This document shows positions 1-11,716 of a stretch of DNA of 64,000 bases, in pieces. The stretch is taken from NCBI GenBank assembly GCA_028023455.1, contig JAQFVV010006231.1, positions 5,286,036-5,350,035 on the forward strand, written 5' to 3'. Numbering within the stretch: position 1 is the first letter of the stretch; every line of letters begins with the position of its first letter. Source of the stretch: Epiperipatus broadwayi. Lineage: Eukaryota > Onychophora > Udeonychophora > Euonychophora > Peripatidae. The notes beneath the pieces were generated by a model, which saw nothing but the letters and a program-made list of their open reading frames with translations, did no database searches and had not been told where the DNA came from. The position numbers were made by a program, and so were the translations under genes.

Positions 1-1096
1 TGTGCTGAGCAAAGATCTTTTTAATGCCTATCTGCAGACAAATAATGAAGACAGATTAAACAAATACTGTTCAATGAGAATTTAACAAGTGTTGTTTTTC
101 ATATTTGTTTATTCTCCAGTTAAGAACTAGATATCTATTTACTGATCAATTACTGTGTAACTAACTTGATTGGCTATAGGTCAGTTACTTGAAAAAAAAA
201 ATTCAAGCAATCTGGATTATGTATACTGCATATTACGATCTTTGTCCAAAAGTAAATTGAAATAATTAGGTAACAAAATATAGCAACGAAGAAATAATTC
301 TTGGTCATTACAACTTTTTTAATTAATACAATTTACTTTACAATCTAGAATTAGAGATAAATCAAATTTTAGTTTTGCTCTGACGTACATCGTTTAGCAG
401 ATAGATTTTACCTATATATATATGTTTGTTTGTTGAAGATTCAGAAGAATCTTCATCTTGGAGACGACGTTAAATTACTAAAGACTCAAACTTTCACGGA
501 TAACTTATGGATTTTCAGTTTTTTATTACTAGTTATCGTGAAATCATTAATTTTTATACTAACGATCCCCAGAGATTTATAATTAAAATGCCGTTTTGAT
601 TCGTTTTTCTACTACAATTCAACGAAATAATAAAAAATAAATGTTTTTATTGATTCATTAAAATAGAGTTGAATTCAATTCTCTTACGTGATTGGTTCCA
701 TATTTGCATTTTTGGTAAGAAACATTTATTTTTATATGATTAGCGATTTTATAATCGTAAAAAAAAAAAAAAACCCAAACAGGTACATTTACATAAAGTA
801 ATGTAATCATAATAATTTGTTATATGAATTTTGAATTGTATTCAAAAATATTAATGTATTTCTGTTTAAAATTAGAAGTTAATCTAAAATATATTTAAAA
901 TCTATACTGACATTAATTTTGCGGTATAGTTAAGAATTTTTTTTTTAAAAGGCCGATTATTTATTAACCACTGTAAAGTTAAGTAAGATTTCAATTATTA
1001 TTATTATTTTTAGTTTGGTGCAGCGATAAAATGTTTTAGTTTAAATCAGAGCAGTAATAGAGGGCAGTGTACTTGATCGGTTGAATCTCAGCAAAC
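1..1096. other. AT-rich noncoding stretch upstream of a possible first exon
   Basis: No open frame of note, no recognisable repeat family and no RNA gene. It contains poly-A/T runs (an A run near 760-773) and short AT microsatellite tracts. If the short exon at 1097 is real, the last 100-150 bases here would be the promoter and 5' UTR, but I see no convincing TATA box. Confidence 0.5.
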
Positions 1097-1106
1097 ATGG
1101 CGGAAG
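1097..1106 (+). CDS. Possible first coding exon (start codon, 10 coding bases, splice donor)
   Basis: The sequence reads CAGCAAAC, then ATGGCGGAAG, then GTAGGA. It has an animal-like start context (purine at -3, G at +4), codes Met-Ala-Glu plus one base, and runs straight into a GT donor (phase 1). This is locally the richest G+C in the first kilobase, and such short MAE-type first exons are common in animal genes. No second exon could be assigned: pyrimidine-AG sites downstream that I tested either hit a stop or lack a donor. The downstream intron could exceed this window. It may equally be a chance match. Transcript data would decide. Confidence 0.25.
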
Positions 1107-4100
1107 GTAGGAATAATTTTTATCTCATAATTAGAATTTTTAATTCATGGAAATATTAAAAATAAAAACATTTTTAGCTAGAAACAGTTAAATATTAGAT
1201 TGTTTTTTCGTTATACCATGTTGTTTAATTGATTTGTCTGCCAAATATCAATCGCGTAGCAATATCTTCATTACCAAAGATGAAGCATTCTCCTCGGCTT
1301 CATCTGAGCAGACTCCAACACTGCAGATTCAGTCAAATCGTTGAAAGCAAATGGTTTAGATTATCTGCAATGTAATTTAATTATAGTTGTAATACTAGTA
1401 ATTAAAATAGTGCAAAATAATTGTAATACGTTGTCACTTGTTCTTTGTGGTAAATTTTAATTAACGTTACACAAAATGCATTAATTTGTAAATATTCCTT
1501 CCACCGTTCAAATTTAATTTACTCTAGAAAAATGGCTGTATAGGAATTTTTATTGTTTTTTAATTGTGTATATGATATCATTAAAGCATACAAATGTATT
1601 ATTGAGTTATACATTTTTTTATTGTTCTGATAATTATTTGCGCTATTATTTATTATTTGATTACTAAGCAGTAGAGAGGAGGGGGAAGATGCTACTTAAT
1701 AATGGAAACTCGATTGGTTATAAATTGTAAACGTTCCTGCACTTAGAGATTTTATTGGTTAACACGTTGAGGTCAAAGAATGGTACTTTTATTTTATGCT
1801 GCAGAGAATTGAAAAAAAAAAATTGCAAAAGAATATTATTAATATTAAAACGTCTTTCAATTGAAAGGTTCATTGCACATCCATTAATAAACTTTTAACT
1901 GAAAAATGTGTTTGTGTGTGCACCAGTTAATTTTGCATTAATATTGTAGTATCGTATGAAGAGCTTATATGTTGTTACTTTTGAGTATGCATTTTATTTT
2001 TAATTAATAATTAATGACTCTTAAGGTATTTTATATTTAGATTACATTATAACATTGTAACTTCTTTTTTACCTCTATTTATTAGAACCTGCTGTATATA
2101 TTTTTTAAAATACTAGATTAATAAACGCAATATATATATTTTAAATGATGCCGGTAAACTTTATAGATAAACTTCATTATATCAAAACAAAAAATTATTT
2201 ATTTTCATTTGTCAACATGACCTACTTTGTATCTGTATATAAATAAAATTGGAAGTAAATATCAGTAAAGAATTAGGTACGTCTGCCAATTATTATCCCA
2301 CATTCATGTAGATTTTAATTCTATCAAATGCAACCACCTTCATACACTTTAATTTTTATTTGACATACCTAAAGCATGTAAGATAAGAATTTTTGTTATT
2401 GCAAAATGTATATATTTATATTTCTATCATTAATAGTTTTTGATTTTAGTTTGCAATTTCTAACATTTATTATTATTATTATTGTTGTTTAGGCTTAAAT
2501 AAAAATCTTTTAAAAAGTAATTTTAAAAATAAATATAATATCCAAAAAAATCATAATTAAAAAAAACTATCAATAATTAGTTTGAACTCTAAAAATTTGG
2601 AGAAAATTATATAAAAATCACAAACAGAATATATAATAACAACAATATCAAATAATTATTTATAAAAATAAAATTTTAATATTGCAAAAATGAGATAACA
2701 TCATTGCAATCTATATTCTGCCTTTACATTTTTTTATTTGGTGGGAAATCTAAGGTCTCACAATTTTCTGTCCCCTGAGTGGTTTGTTGCAGCAGTAGAG
2801 AAACAGATTCTGCTGCTTAAGATCCACTTCTAGCATTTAAACTTCTTAGGAATTCCCAAATAATAAATGCATTCCATTATTATTACAATTTATAGTGAAT
2901 TGAAGACTTTCTGTTAACTTCGAATCATAATTTTTGTGGAGAAGAGAGAAAAAATGTGGCTTAATGATGGAAATTATTTGGCAGTAAATTTTAAACATTA
3001 CTGCAAACAGAGATTTTTATTCATTGGTATATTAACGTTAAAAGTTCCTTGTTAATGGCAGAGGTTGCCCAAGATCTTTCATTGTTTGTCCAAAATATTC
3101 AGTATTAATATAAATCATGTGACTGTTATATTTGTTTGGATTGTTGACAGTTTTGCAAAGCAGCTGAGAAGTATGTTATTCTTGAAATAACTGCAGAATG
3201 ATTTGTCAAATTTTTTCATATAATATGGAAGTCACAATAAAAATGGATATTATCCATAATGATTTTAGAGCCGACATGTCTTCAGATTTGTTTAAAATCT
3301 TAATTGTTTTTTTATTTTGTTGGAGTGAAAGCTTCAGAAATTAAAAAAAATCTTATATGTAAATTAAAGTCAACCATAATTGTATTCACTTGCTGTATGA
3401 AAAACAATTTTTAAAAACATTGAAATTTTATGCATTCAGTAATTTATAATTACAACTTTTTGCGTGCCACATAACTCTTACATATTTTTAAATAGATATT
3501 TAGCAGTGACGTGACTTAAATGATCACACAGAAAGCATTTTAGCATCTTCTAAATTATAATAGCTAAATTGTCACATATTCAATTGACATATTTTTATTA
3601 ATCCGATGGTAAAACAAGAGCAGCTCTCCAGTCTAGTGCTATCTATCATAAGTTTGAGTAATTGTTTTTAACTAGATTCCTTGGTATATTTAATCCAACT
3701 TCAGACCATTTCTAGCATTTGCTTTTATTAATGGGTTTTTTTGTAGAAGTAATAATTATTAAAGCAAAAGCCAGAAATTGGTGGGAAGCTAAGCATTTAG
3801 ATTTACTAAGGTGTCTATTAATCAAATTTACAATTAATATTCTATAGTGGAGAAATAGTTTTACTTTATTATCTGTGAGGAACATTAAGTTGTTATTAAT
3901 TGGGTGTTGCTTGAATTATATGATATTATACAAGAAATATCTGGTATTAGCTTATGTTGCATTTTTTTTCTTCTATCATTGATGGTGTGTCAATAAATTT
4001 ATTGGAATAAGTTCTTATGCACACAATTAGTATTCAATGCCTTTGTAATTATTTTACCTATTTCATTTTATATTTTTGAATAATTTAATTGCTTCAAAAG

Positions 4101-5765
4101 TTTTATAGAAAATCTTAGTTATTGAATAGCATTGAGTTTATTAATTCATCCAGTCTTACTGCAAGTTATAAAAGTTTAATTTGTCATGAATCTTCTATAT
4201 ACTCTTGAGCTTTTAATAAATTATTCTTTAAAAATATTTAATATTGGAAAGCTTTAAATGTCCTTTTGAACTTGGACAGATTTATTTTTCACAACTTGCA
4301 TCATACTTTATAATGTTAACTGCTAAATCAGATTTGTTATAGTTGTTTGTTTTTAATTTAATCCCCCTTTTTTTTAAAACACTGAAAATTATGTGGTCTT
4401 GATTTTATCTATGCTTTAGTTCATATTTATTTATAACTTCATTATGTTTCAAAAAACGTAAAAACCTGTTATTTTTATAACCTTTATTTAATAGTATGCC
4501 TTTTTTTTTGTTTTCAAGTTATTTAATTCGATATTAAAATCTTATGCACATATACCCAAATTTTTTTTCTTTCTGTAATGTTAGAATGTCGATTGCCTGC
4601 ATTATTTTATATATGCTATTAAAAAATGGTGTTCAGGATTTTATTGTTCATGATTGTTATTTATTTGACTTTGTTTTGTTAGAGTATTAGCTTTTGACTA
4701 CTCATTACATTGCAACATTTTCTTATTACTTATCATTTTTGTGATGGTTTGGTGATTAGAAGTCCTATAATTGAAAAGCTCATTTTTAAAAATATTATTA
4801 TTATTAATATTTATCTAAAAAGTGTTGTAGAGTTTAGTTCCCTAAATTATAATTTTAATTAATATCATGAGAATAAATATAATTCTTTCATATTTATTAA
4901 AAATCCCAAATGCATTGAAAATATTATTAAATGAGTCATTATATAAATTATAGTGTAATTATTATTTACCATATTAATAAATAGTTCACAATATCCATTC
5001 AATAATGGGAAAATGTAATCATCTCCTTCATATCTTACTTTAACTGTGTAAGTCAGATTAGGAAATAACTATCCATTATTAATTCCTCAAATAGCTTCAT
5101 TGTTAGGTTAAGAATCTGGGAAATGACCAGAAAGTTTGCCAGGTCATGTTGTGCAATTAATATTCTTCACATCTAATATATTTGTATGACTTTTAATATA
5201 ATAATCTTTCTTATAACTAATATTTTTTTTCAATAACATTATTCATATATGTAAAATAATTTTATATACTTATTATAAATTTTATATAATTAACCTTATT
5301 GTTTTTATTATTTATAAAATATTCATATTTACTCTTGCAAAAGTTATATATTTGTAAATATTGTATTTAAATGTTTTAATAAGGTCCTTTCCTTTTTTGG
5401 GGTTTTTTTTTTTTGTAGAGCATATAAACTAATTTAAACTCTCATGTAAATATGTACAAAAAGTTTTCTGTTAATAAAGTTTGTTACCTAAAATAAAAAT
5501 ATTAATACTTTTTACTATTTTCTTTATAGATGATAATAAAAAATCTTTCTACTTAGATTAAAAATTTACTCATTTTATGCTTATTTGTGTAAAAGTGTAA
5601 TCTGTAATTAAATATAATAGTATTTCATTATAACACATTATTTCTTTGGATAATATGATAATGAGAGAACAAGTGTAATTTGGTAGATCTTTTGAAAGTA
5701 TTAAGACGCATTAGAATTTATATTTAATGAATATTGGGAATGCTAAATTCTTATTGATTTTAGTT
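1107..5765. other. AT-rich noncoding stretch (possible intron) with one diverged direct repeat
   Basis: No coding signal on either strand. The only structure I see is a diverged direct repeat of about 105 bases: 1672-1775 and 2937-3050 share an AATGGAAA-like centre, then TAAA(C)GTT/TAAACATT, then AGAGATTTTTATT and a TTGGT...AACGTT tail. It looks like an old interspersed repeat of unknown class. The rest is poly-T tracts and AT-rich sequence. Confidence 0.5.
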
Positions 5766-7670
5766 AGTATTATGTGCCGGACGAAAGCTTTTAATTTCGT
5801 CTATCAATCTATTCTGATACAGAGGGCGCCACCAGACCACTACGTGTCTGGAAAATTTGTGTACTGTGATCAGAATAGATGATAATGATGGTTTGCGCCG
5901 ACTAGATTCAGGGAGAAACAAGAGATCTTAAATTGTTTAGACAATTAAGACAAAAGCACTAAGACAAACGTCAGCCAAATTAAGTTTAAACATATTTAAT
6001 AAAATTTTATTCAGAGAAGAATAACTTATAAGAAAAGTTTATAAGTTAACAAATATGATTAGCTCAGGCATGTACCAGAAAGACTAAATGCAATGCTCTG
6101 GCAGATCTACTGATTCTCTAATAGACAAATTTAAAAGGGAGGAAGCAAATTTCATTCAGCAGAGGATTCACTCAAACATTGGTTCTCACCCTCAGATACT
6201 TAAACACGTCCTTGAAATAAATCAAAGCCACCAGCACCGATGAGCTTTTCGAGATCCAAAATTTGGTCAGACCCCGAATGTCCTTATATCGGTATGAGCT
6301 GCACCTATTTAAAATAACAGTGATTGATCCACCTCAAGAACAAACGAAAAATATGCTTGAAACGGAGTAAAACAATTAAAATTGGTGAATCCCAGCCAAA
6401 CGATTGGCGAAAATTACTTTAAAATTAATAATTAAAGGTCTCAATAAGGGACAAGTAAATAATTAGAAAAACAGTTACGTCTGCGCCAGCAATTAAAGAA
6501 AAGAAAATGAATTACAAACAAATTCTGAGTACACGCTCTGATAAATTTAAAGCATACGTAATAAATACAAAAATAAATCTATCGGAGAGTGCACATGAGT
6601 ACGAAAATATTAAAAGTTGTAAACACTTTAGCAGAACGAAAGTATCGCTCACCTGTAATTTAAGAAAGGATAAATTTTATCTTCCTGCTGACGACTTATA
6701 AAATTACAAAGAAAAACACAATTCTAATTTCCGCTTTTAGAGATATTAAAAATGAAATCTCCACCTGCGGCAAATTAGATGATAAAGTCGCCAGCCAAAA
6801 GATTTTCAGAGGTTTGCGAAAGCGCAAACACAGTGTTTACAAATTAATTATTGAATACTAAATAATTACAGGTAAGCATTTAAAATGCATGACCGCTAAA
6901 GCATTTATAAAAAGTTGTAGGCATAAAAACATAAATATAAAACTCATTCGTCACTCTCCAATAAACAAAACTGAAAGTAAATTGGGAATCTTAAAACTAA
7001 GATTCCAAAACCCATTACAAAAATATAAGAAAACACAATAAAGGTTAAATATGAGTATAACTATTATTTAAGAATACATATTTATGATTAGATTGAGTGG
7101 AGATTTAATGAGAATTAATTTACCCTGGGAAGAATAAAAACGAAAATAGTTACCTTTCGGTAAAAGCAATGTTCACGTAGAGTGTGCACTATTATTTTAG
7201 TTCATTTTCAGGTCTTTAGACAGCAAGGTAGATGTAAAGAGGTTCCGGCTTCTTCTAGGTGTTTAAGGCATTAATGGAGAAAATTTGGAAGTCAGGGATC
7301 CGTCTTTTGTTGAGTTAGCAAGCCATTCGGGTGGTGGTAACACGTATAGAATTTTTCATCTTGTTGCAAGCAAAAGGATTTAAATAACAGCGAATTTCCT
7401 TTAAGAATTTAAATGTCCATTGAGATAAACTTTCACTTGAGGAACAGCTTGTCTAGTGACGAATAATGAATTCACTAACTCTCCAAATTTTCAGGGCTAT
7501 TTATATCTCGCTCCATATCCCGCGAAACACTTTCTTTGTTGTCCAATTTCTACACCTAAGGCAGGGCAAATATTAATCTCCCGCTCAATCTATCTAAGAA
7601 TTCTACCCAGGGATTATTGAAACGAAAACAACTACATAAAAATCAAATCTCCACTCTTTAAAATAAAAGC
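5766..7670 (-). other. Unidentified less AT-rich block, possibly LTR-derived
   Basis: This block differs from its surroundings: more G+C, more CpG and no long A/T runs. On the minus strand there is a promoter-like module: an ATTGG (inverted CCAAT) near 7544, then GCGAGATATAAATAGCCC at about 7494-7515. GAGTGGAGATTT appears in both orientations (about 7094 and about 7648), and a TACCC(T/A)GGGA...AAACGAAAA pair occurs at 7120 and 7612. No ORF codes anything recognisable; the 64-codon frame at 6507-6701 (+) has no family features. A solo LTR or the regulatory end of a degraded retroelement is my best guess. A host regulatory region is possible. Confidence 0.35.
7494..7548 (-). promoter_or_regulatory. 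Candidate Pol II promoter, minus strand (ATTGG plus TATA)
   Basis: On the minus strand ATTGGACAAC is followed about 40 bases later by GATATAAATAG and then, some 25-30 bases downstream, TTAGTGAATTC as a possible initiator. The spacing fits a TATA promoter. It lies inside the unidentified 5.8-7.7 kb block and may be a retroelement promoter. Only motif evidence supports it. Confidence 0.3.
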
Positions 7671-8079
7671 CATAGGAATGTAATTAGCTAGATTGCTTGT
7701 TTTTTAATTAATTGATTTAAAGTAAAAACAAGCGGTATAAGAAAATTATTTTAAAATAAATCAATAACACTGAATGTATTTTGATACACGTATTCTTTTT
7801 AAATAATAATAAAAATTTAAACATTAAACGTTTTAACAAAATTAAGTTTAGTGAAGATTAAAACTTCATCGGATTTCAATCATGTTCAATATATTTAACA
7901 CATTATTATTGTTACATGCAATTAAATTAAAACCAACTCCATTTTATGAGGGCACTTTTTTTAATGAATTAGATTATAACCAAAGTAGCATTATTTCAAT
8001 TTAGTAGTTTGTGTTTCAGGGAATATCAGATATAATTTAATCATGTTTATGCATTTTTTTTTTTTGCTCTCTATAGGAT
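7671..8079. other. AT-rich noncoding gap
   Basis: Nothing recognisable on either strand. Confidence 0.4.
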
Positions 8080-8460
8080 GAGTCTTCAAAAGCATCAAGT
8101 ACTTTTTTTTATTTTTTTCAGTATTTATTTTTTTATATCCACAGAGAATTACAGAAATACTATAATTTCAACAGTTCTGATCTTCATTTTTAAAGGCAAA
8201 TCTCTGTATCTAAAATTTTTTCCCAGGTTTCTCATTGCAACTCTTATCCTGCACTAAATGTCTTTTGTTATGAATCAAAGAAGACAAAAACTATTAACTA
8301 TTTCTATGCCTTCAGTTATTGATCTCATCAATATAATCTTTGTCTTTCTTCATATTTAGATCTAATATTTAAGCATTGGTGTACATTAATCAAATGCAAA
8401 AGGATGATGGATGATCCAAATAGATAAAGTTACCACTTTATGTAAGAATACTTATAATAC
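8080..8460 (-). pseudogene. Decayed RTE/craniofacial-protein-2-like LINE, C-terminal fragment
   Basis: Read on the minus strand with frame changes, it gives a run resembling the region after the reverse transcriptase in RTE-like LINEs: VAMRNLG, then RDLPLKMKIRTVEIIVF, then ILKKIKKSTLMLLKTHP. Family proteins have R(D/N)I(P/S)LKTKVRLVKA...VLYGCETWTL-like and KADERxIDAFE-like stretches here. Several stops interrupt it, so it is a fossil. A paralogous fragment lies at 13800-14260. Both lie just left of family A ribozyme arrays. Confidence 0.5.
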
Positions 8461-8925
8461 GTATATAGGTGATGTTAATAAAAAATTTCACCAATAAGAA
8501 AGTTTAGCTTAGCACTGATATTAGGCTTTTTAAACATTCTTAATTCTAAACTTTGAAATATGTACATAGCCTCTTGATGATGAATTAGACAAGTAAGTTT
8601 AATATTAAGTTTAACTCTATTTATTAAGGTGGATGTAATAAAAATGATGCAGCATAGAGGAGTAAGGATATTTAAAATACAACTATGGGATCTACTATAT
8701 ATGGAAGACATTACTTGCTTTATGAATTGGTAATACAAGTAAAATACCATTAATCAATTCAATAACTTCTATTATCCAAACAAAACATATGATTTTTAAT
8801 TTTTACACATGTATGAAAAGAAAATTAAAGAGCAAAAATATTCACTAAGTATAAATTGATAAACTTAATCGCAGTGAGCTGCCATTTTTTTTATCTTAAT
8901 AGAGTTTGGATTTACAATGAGAAAG
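8461..8925. other. AT-rich noncoding gap
   Basis: Nothing recognised. The 91-codon minus frame at 8475-8750 has no domain or composition suggestive of a gene. Confidence 0.4.
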
Positions 8926-9081
8926 TTATTCCTGAAATCACATGATCACTATTTCTTATGCTTGCTCAAGCTGTTAAAACAGGCAAAACTCTCCATAGGA
9001 TAGTGCCACTCAGTGCAAGTCAGAGTAGTCACTGGATGCCAGAAGGTTTGTGAATAAAATCCCTATCTAGTGCTTAATCAT

Positions 9082-9130
9082 CCAATATCAGAGTTTCTAG
9101 CTTGTGGCTTTCATCAGTGAGAAACCTTGG
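9082..9130 (-). ncRNA. Hammerhead ribozyme relic, family A copy 1
   Basis: The minus strand keeps CTGATGA, the AAGC...GCT stem II and GAAAC. The stretch that should hold TAGTC and the start of stem I is deleted, so the cleavage site is gone. Presumably inactive. Confidence 0.55.
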
Positions 9131-9519
9131 ATATGAGAGCACTGCACCTCGATCTTTAGGATCTAATGCAACCCTCCAGCAGCCGATTTTTATCACTACT
9201 TAACTACAAAACTGTAAGTCTAAAATTGAAAACATAATATTTTCAATCTAAGCTTATTAGCTTATATAGTCATATAAATCTGAACTCAGTTTAGTATCTA
9301 TACATTTTAGTGTCTTTGGTTCTCTAATAACCATAGCCACTACTATCCTATTAGGCAGGATTGGTATTAAACCACTAAACATCACATGATCACCACTTCT
9401 TATGCTTGCTCAAGTTGTTAAAACAGTCAAAACTCTCCATATAGTAGTTTCTACTCAGTACAAGATAATCAATGGATGCCAGAAGGTTTGTGCATAAAAT
9501 CTATCTAGTGCCTACTCAT

Positions 9520-9574
9520 CCAATATCCCAAGACTAGTTTCTAGGTTATGGCTTTCATCAGTGAGGGACCTTGG
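9520..9574 (-). ncRNA. Hammerhead ribozyme motif, family A copy 2
   Basis: On the minus strand all core elements are present in order: outer stem CCAA, CTCA, CTGATGA, stem II, GAAAC, TA, GTC, then GGGATATTGG closing the outer stem. Stem II is weakened by changes in the ATAACC part. The core is intact; activity is uncertain. Confidence 0.65.
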
Positions 9575-9691
9575 ATATGAGAGCAGTGCACCTAGATCTT
9601 AGGATTAAATGCAACCCTCCAGCAGCCGCTTTTTATCTCTAACAAAAATTGGAAAACATAATATTTTCAATCCAATTTTATTAGCTTATAA

Positions 9692-9746
9692 CCAAGGTTC
9701 CTCACTGATCAAAGCCTCAAGCTAGAAATTAGTTTGAGGATATTGG
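9692..9746 (+). ncRNA. Hammerhead ribozyme relic, family A copy 3
   Basis: Plus-strand copy at the inner start of the right arm. The core reads CTGATCA, so the essential G8 is C, and GAAAT replaces GAAAC. The CCAA...TTGG outer stem is kept. Presumably inactive. Confidence 0.55.
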
Positions 9747-10141
9747 ATGAGTAGGCAATAGATAGGAATTTTGTGCACAAAGCTTCTGGCATGCATTGAT
9801 TACTCTGGCTTGCACTGAGTGGCACTACTGTATGGAGAGTTTTACTTGTTTTGACAGCTTGAGTAAGCATAAGAAATGATGATCATGTTATATTTAGTGG
9901 TTTAATATTAATCCTGCCTAATAGGATAGTGGTGAACTATGGTTATTTTAAAGTACCAAAGACACTAAAATATGTCGTATTGAACTGAGTTCAGACCTAT
10001 ATGACTTTATAAGTTAATGAGCTTGGATTGAAAATATTATGTTTTCAATTTTAGACTCATAGTTTTGTAGTTTAGATAAAAAGTGGCTTATGGAAGGTTG
10101 CATTAGTTAGAGCCTAAGATCTAGGTGCAGTGCTCTCATAT

Positions 10142-10196
10142 CCAAGGTTCTTGACTGATGAAAGCCACAAGCTAGAAACTAGTCTGGGAATATTTG
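10142..10196 (+). ncRNA. Hammerhead ribozyme motif, family A copy 4
   Basis: The plus strand has CTGATGA, AAGC-CACAA-GCT, A, GAAAC, TA, GTC with all core residues. The inner stem I is partly lost (TTGA against TGGG), and the outer stem is CCAA against TTTG. It lies exactly one unit (450 bp) downstream of copy 3. Confidence 0.65.
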
Positions 10197-10311
10197 ATGT
10201 GTAGGGACTAGAGTGGGATTTTGTACACAAACCTTCTGGCATCCATTTAGTATGCTGGCTTGCACAGTGGCACTACTGTATGGAGAGTTTTGCCTGTTTA
10301 TTCCTGAAATC

Positions 10312-11169
10312 CAAAAAATTTTCAAACCAAAAAAAAACCCAACAACATGGAAACTTGACATTTGGATTAAAAGGGTTTATTTTTTGCAGTACGATAGTTC
10401 CAAAATTACTCTACTTAATCTTTTTTACAGTGAAAAAAGACTTAGATGACCTAAGAATTATATGATTCTCTAAGCATAATCATTAAAATATGTTTGATCT
10501 ATTAAAGATAACTATTGTAGAATATGGTAAGGTAAAAGTAATATTGTGCATTGATTGTTATTTGATATAGCCATGAAGATTTGGGGTTACATATACATAA
10601 ATAATCTGGTACATACAAAATATACTTTGCTGCAGACAGTTGATTACAAAGTATATAAAGTGAATGAAATTGTGAGGATATCTAGATAATTTTTTTAAAG
10701 ATATGAATATTAACTATAGAAAAATTTGATAGATGCATTCAAGATTGATAAGGGAAATAAATTTATTGAAATGACAATCATTGTGGCCTGTTATGTTTCA
10801 TAAAAGAAGGAATATGGAGATTATTAATTATTAGCTGACATAATTGTTGGATTGTTTGCTTTTTGAGTGACAATTTGTTAGAAGGATGATTTAGTCTGTG
10901 ACATTACTCCTAAATTTGAGATAAATGATCCACTAATAACTTGATTAAATAAAGATTTGTAGAGGTCTTTACTGTCGCATCTAGGCGCATGGTCTTAAGG
11001 TTATAGCCTTAATATATATTACTTAAGTAGAGTAATAAAATGAACATGGAGCTTGGAAACAATATAAATATTTACATGCAAAATTTCAAGAATTGATTCA
11101 TTGAAAATAATATAGAACTGAAAAACAATACCATGATTCTATTAAATCAATGAATTCCATTATTTTACT
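10312..11169. other. Unassigned sequence between repeats
   Basis: There is slightly less homopolymer here than in flanking DNA, and it could be LINE-derived, but translation in all frames gave nothing I can assign. The 60-80 codon frames at 10179-10465 overlap the family A end and are chance readings. Confidence 0.35.
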
Positions 11170-11290
11170 AGTAGTTGTATGAGATACTTGTTCTTTATTA
11201 CTATTTAATTTTTGATAGAACTTTTCTACACATTTCATGATGTCATTTCACTTTTTAGTAATAGCTCCATCTTTTTTTTCCCATTTAAGT
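11170..11290 (-). pseudogene. RTE retrotransposon fragment
   Basis: It is close to part of the RTE copy at 58540-58640: both read TACTTGTTCTTTATTACTA, then TTTCATGATGTCAT, TTTTTAGTAAT, and CTCCATC/TTCCATC. On the minus strand this is the linker between endonuclease and reverse transcriptase. Only about 120 bases remain. A solo family A copy starts about 20 bases to its right. Confidence 0.65.
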
Positions 11291-11307
11291 GAATTTTATG
11301 TATTAAG

Positions 11308-11716
11308 CATCACATGATCACATTTCCTATACTAGCACATTAATTGTTGATAAACAGAGCAAAACTCTCCATACAGTATTGCCACCTGTGCTAAACAGAG
11401 TAATCAATGGATTCCAGAAGGCTTGAGCATAAAATCCCTATCTAATGCCTACTCATTCAATATCCCCAGGCTAGTTTCTGGCTTGTGGCCTTTGTCAGTG
11501 AGGAGCTTTGGATCTGAGAGCACTGCATCTAGATCTTAAGATCTAATGCAACCCTCTAGCAACCACCTTTTATCTCTACTTAACTACAAAACTATGAGAA
11601 TGAAATTGAAAACACAAAAAATATTTTCAATCTAAGCTCAATAGCTTATATAGTCATATGGGTCTGAACTCAGTTCAGCACCCATACATTTTGGTGTCTT
11701 TGGCTCTTTTACAATC
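11308..11716 (-). mobile_element. Family A hammerhead repeat, single minus-oriented copy
   Basis: About 0.9 unit: ATCACATGATCAC at the left, ACTCTCCATACAGTA, the ribozyme relic, the ATCTAGATCTTAAGATC stretch, then CCCATACATTTTGGTGTCTTTGGCTC at the right. No plus arm and no clear target duplication were seen. Confidence 0.7.
11456..11511 (-). ncRNA. Hammerhead ribozyme relic, family A copy 5
   Basis: On the minus strand the core reads CTGACAA (G8 to A), with a good GGCC-ACAA-GCC stem II, GAAAC, and then TAGCC in place of TAGTC. Two essential positions are changed, so it is presumably inactive. Confidence 0.55.

Larger units (their letters stand above)
8926..10311. mobile_element. Family A hammerhead repeat, inverted tandem insertion with 14-bp target-site duplication
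   Basis: A 1358-bp insertion (8940-10297) is flanked by the direct repeat TTATTCCTGAAATC (8926-8939 and 10298-10311). The left arm (8940-9690) is minus-oriented. It holds 1.7 units with a 443-444-bp period (ACATGATCAC at 8940 and 9384). The right arm (9691-10297) is plus-oriented with two ribozyme motifs 450 bp apart (CTGAT at 9705 and 10155). Each unit has a hammerhead motif, a segment ending CACTACTGTATGGAGAG, and an AT-rich middle. There is no ORF. The structure fits a non-autonomous retroelement copied from multimeric or circular RNA (a retrozyme-like element). The family identity and boundaries are read directly; the mechanism is inferred. Confidence 0.8.

Noticed and set aside
5519-5560. 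Acceptor-like site that would continue the 1097 start in frame (Asp-Asp-Asn-Lys...)
   Set aside because: Runs into a stop within 11-12 codons with no donor before it; chance.
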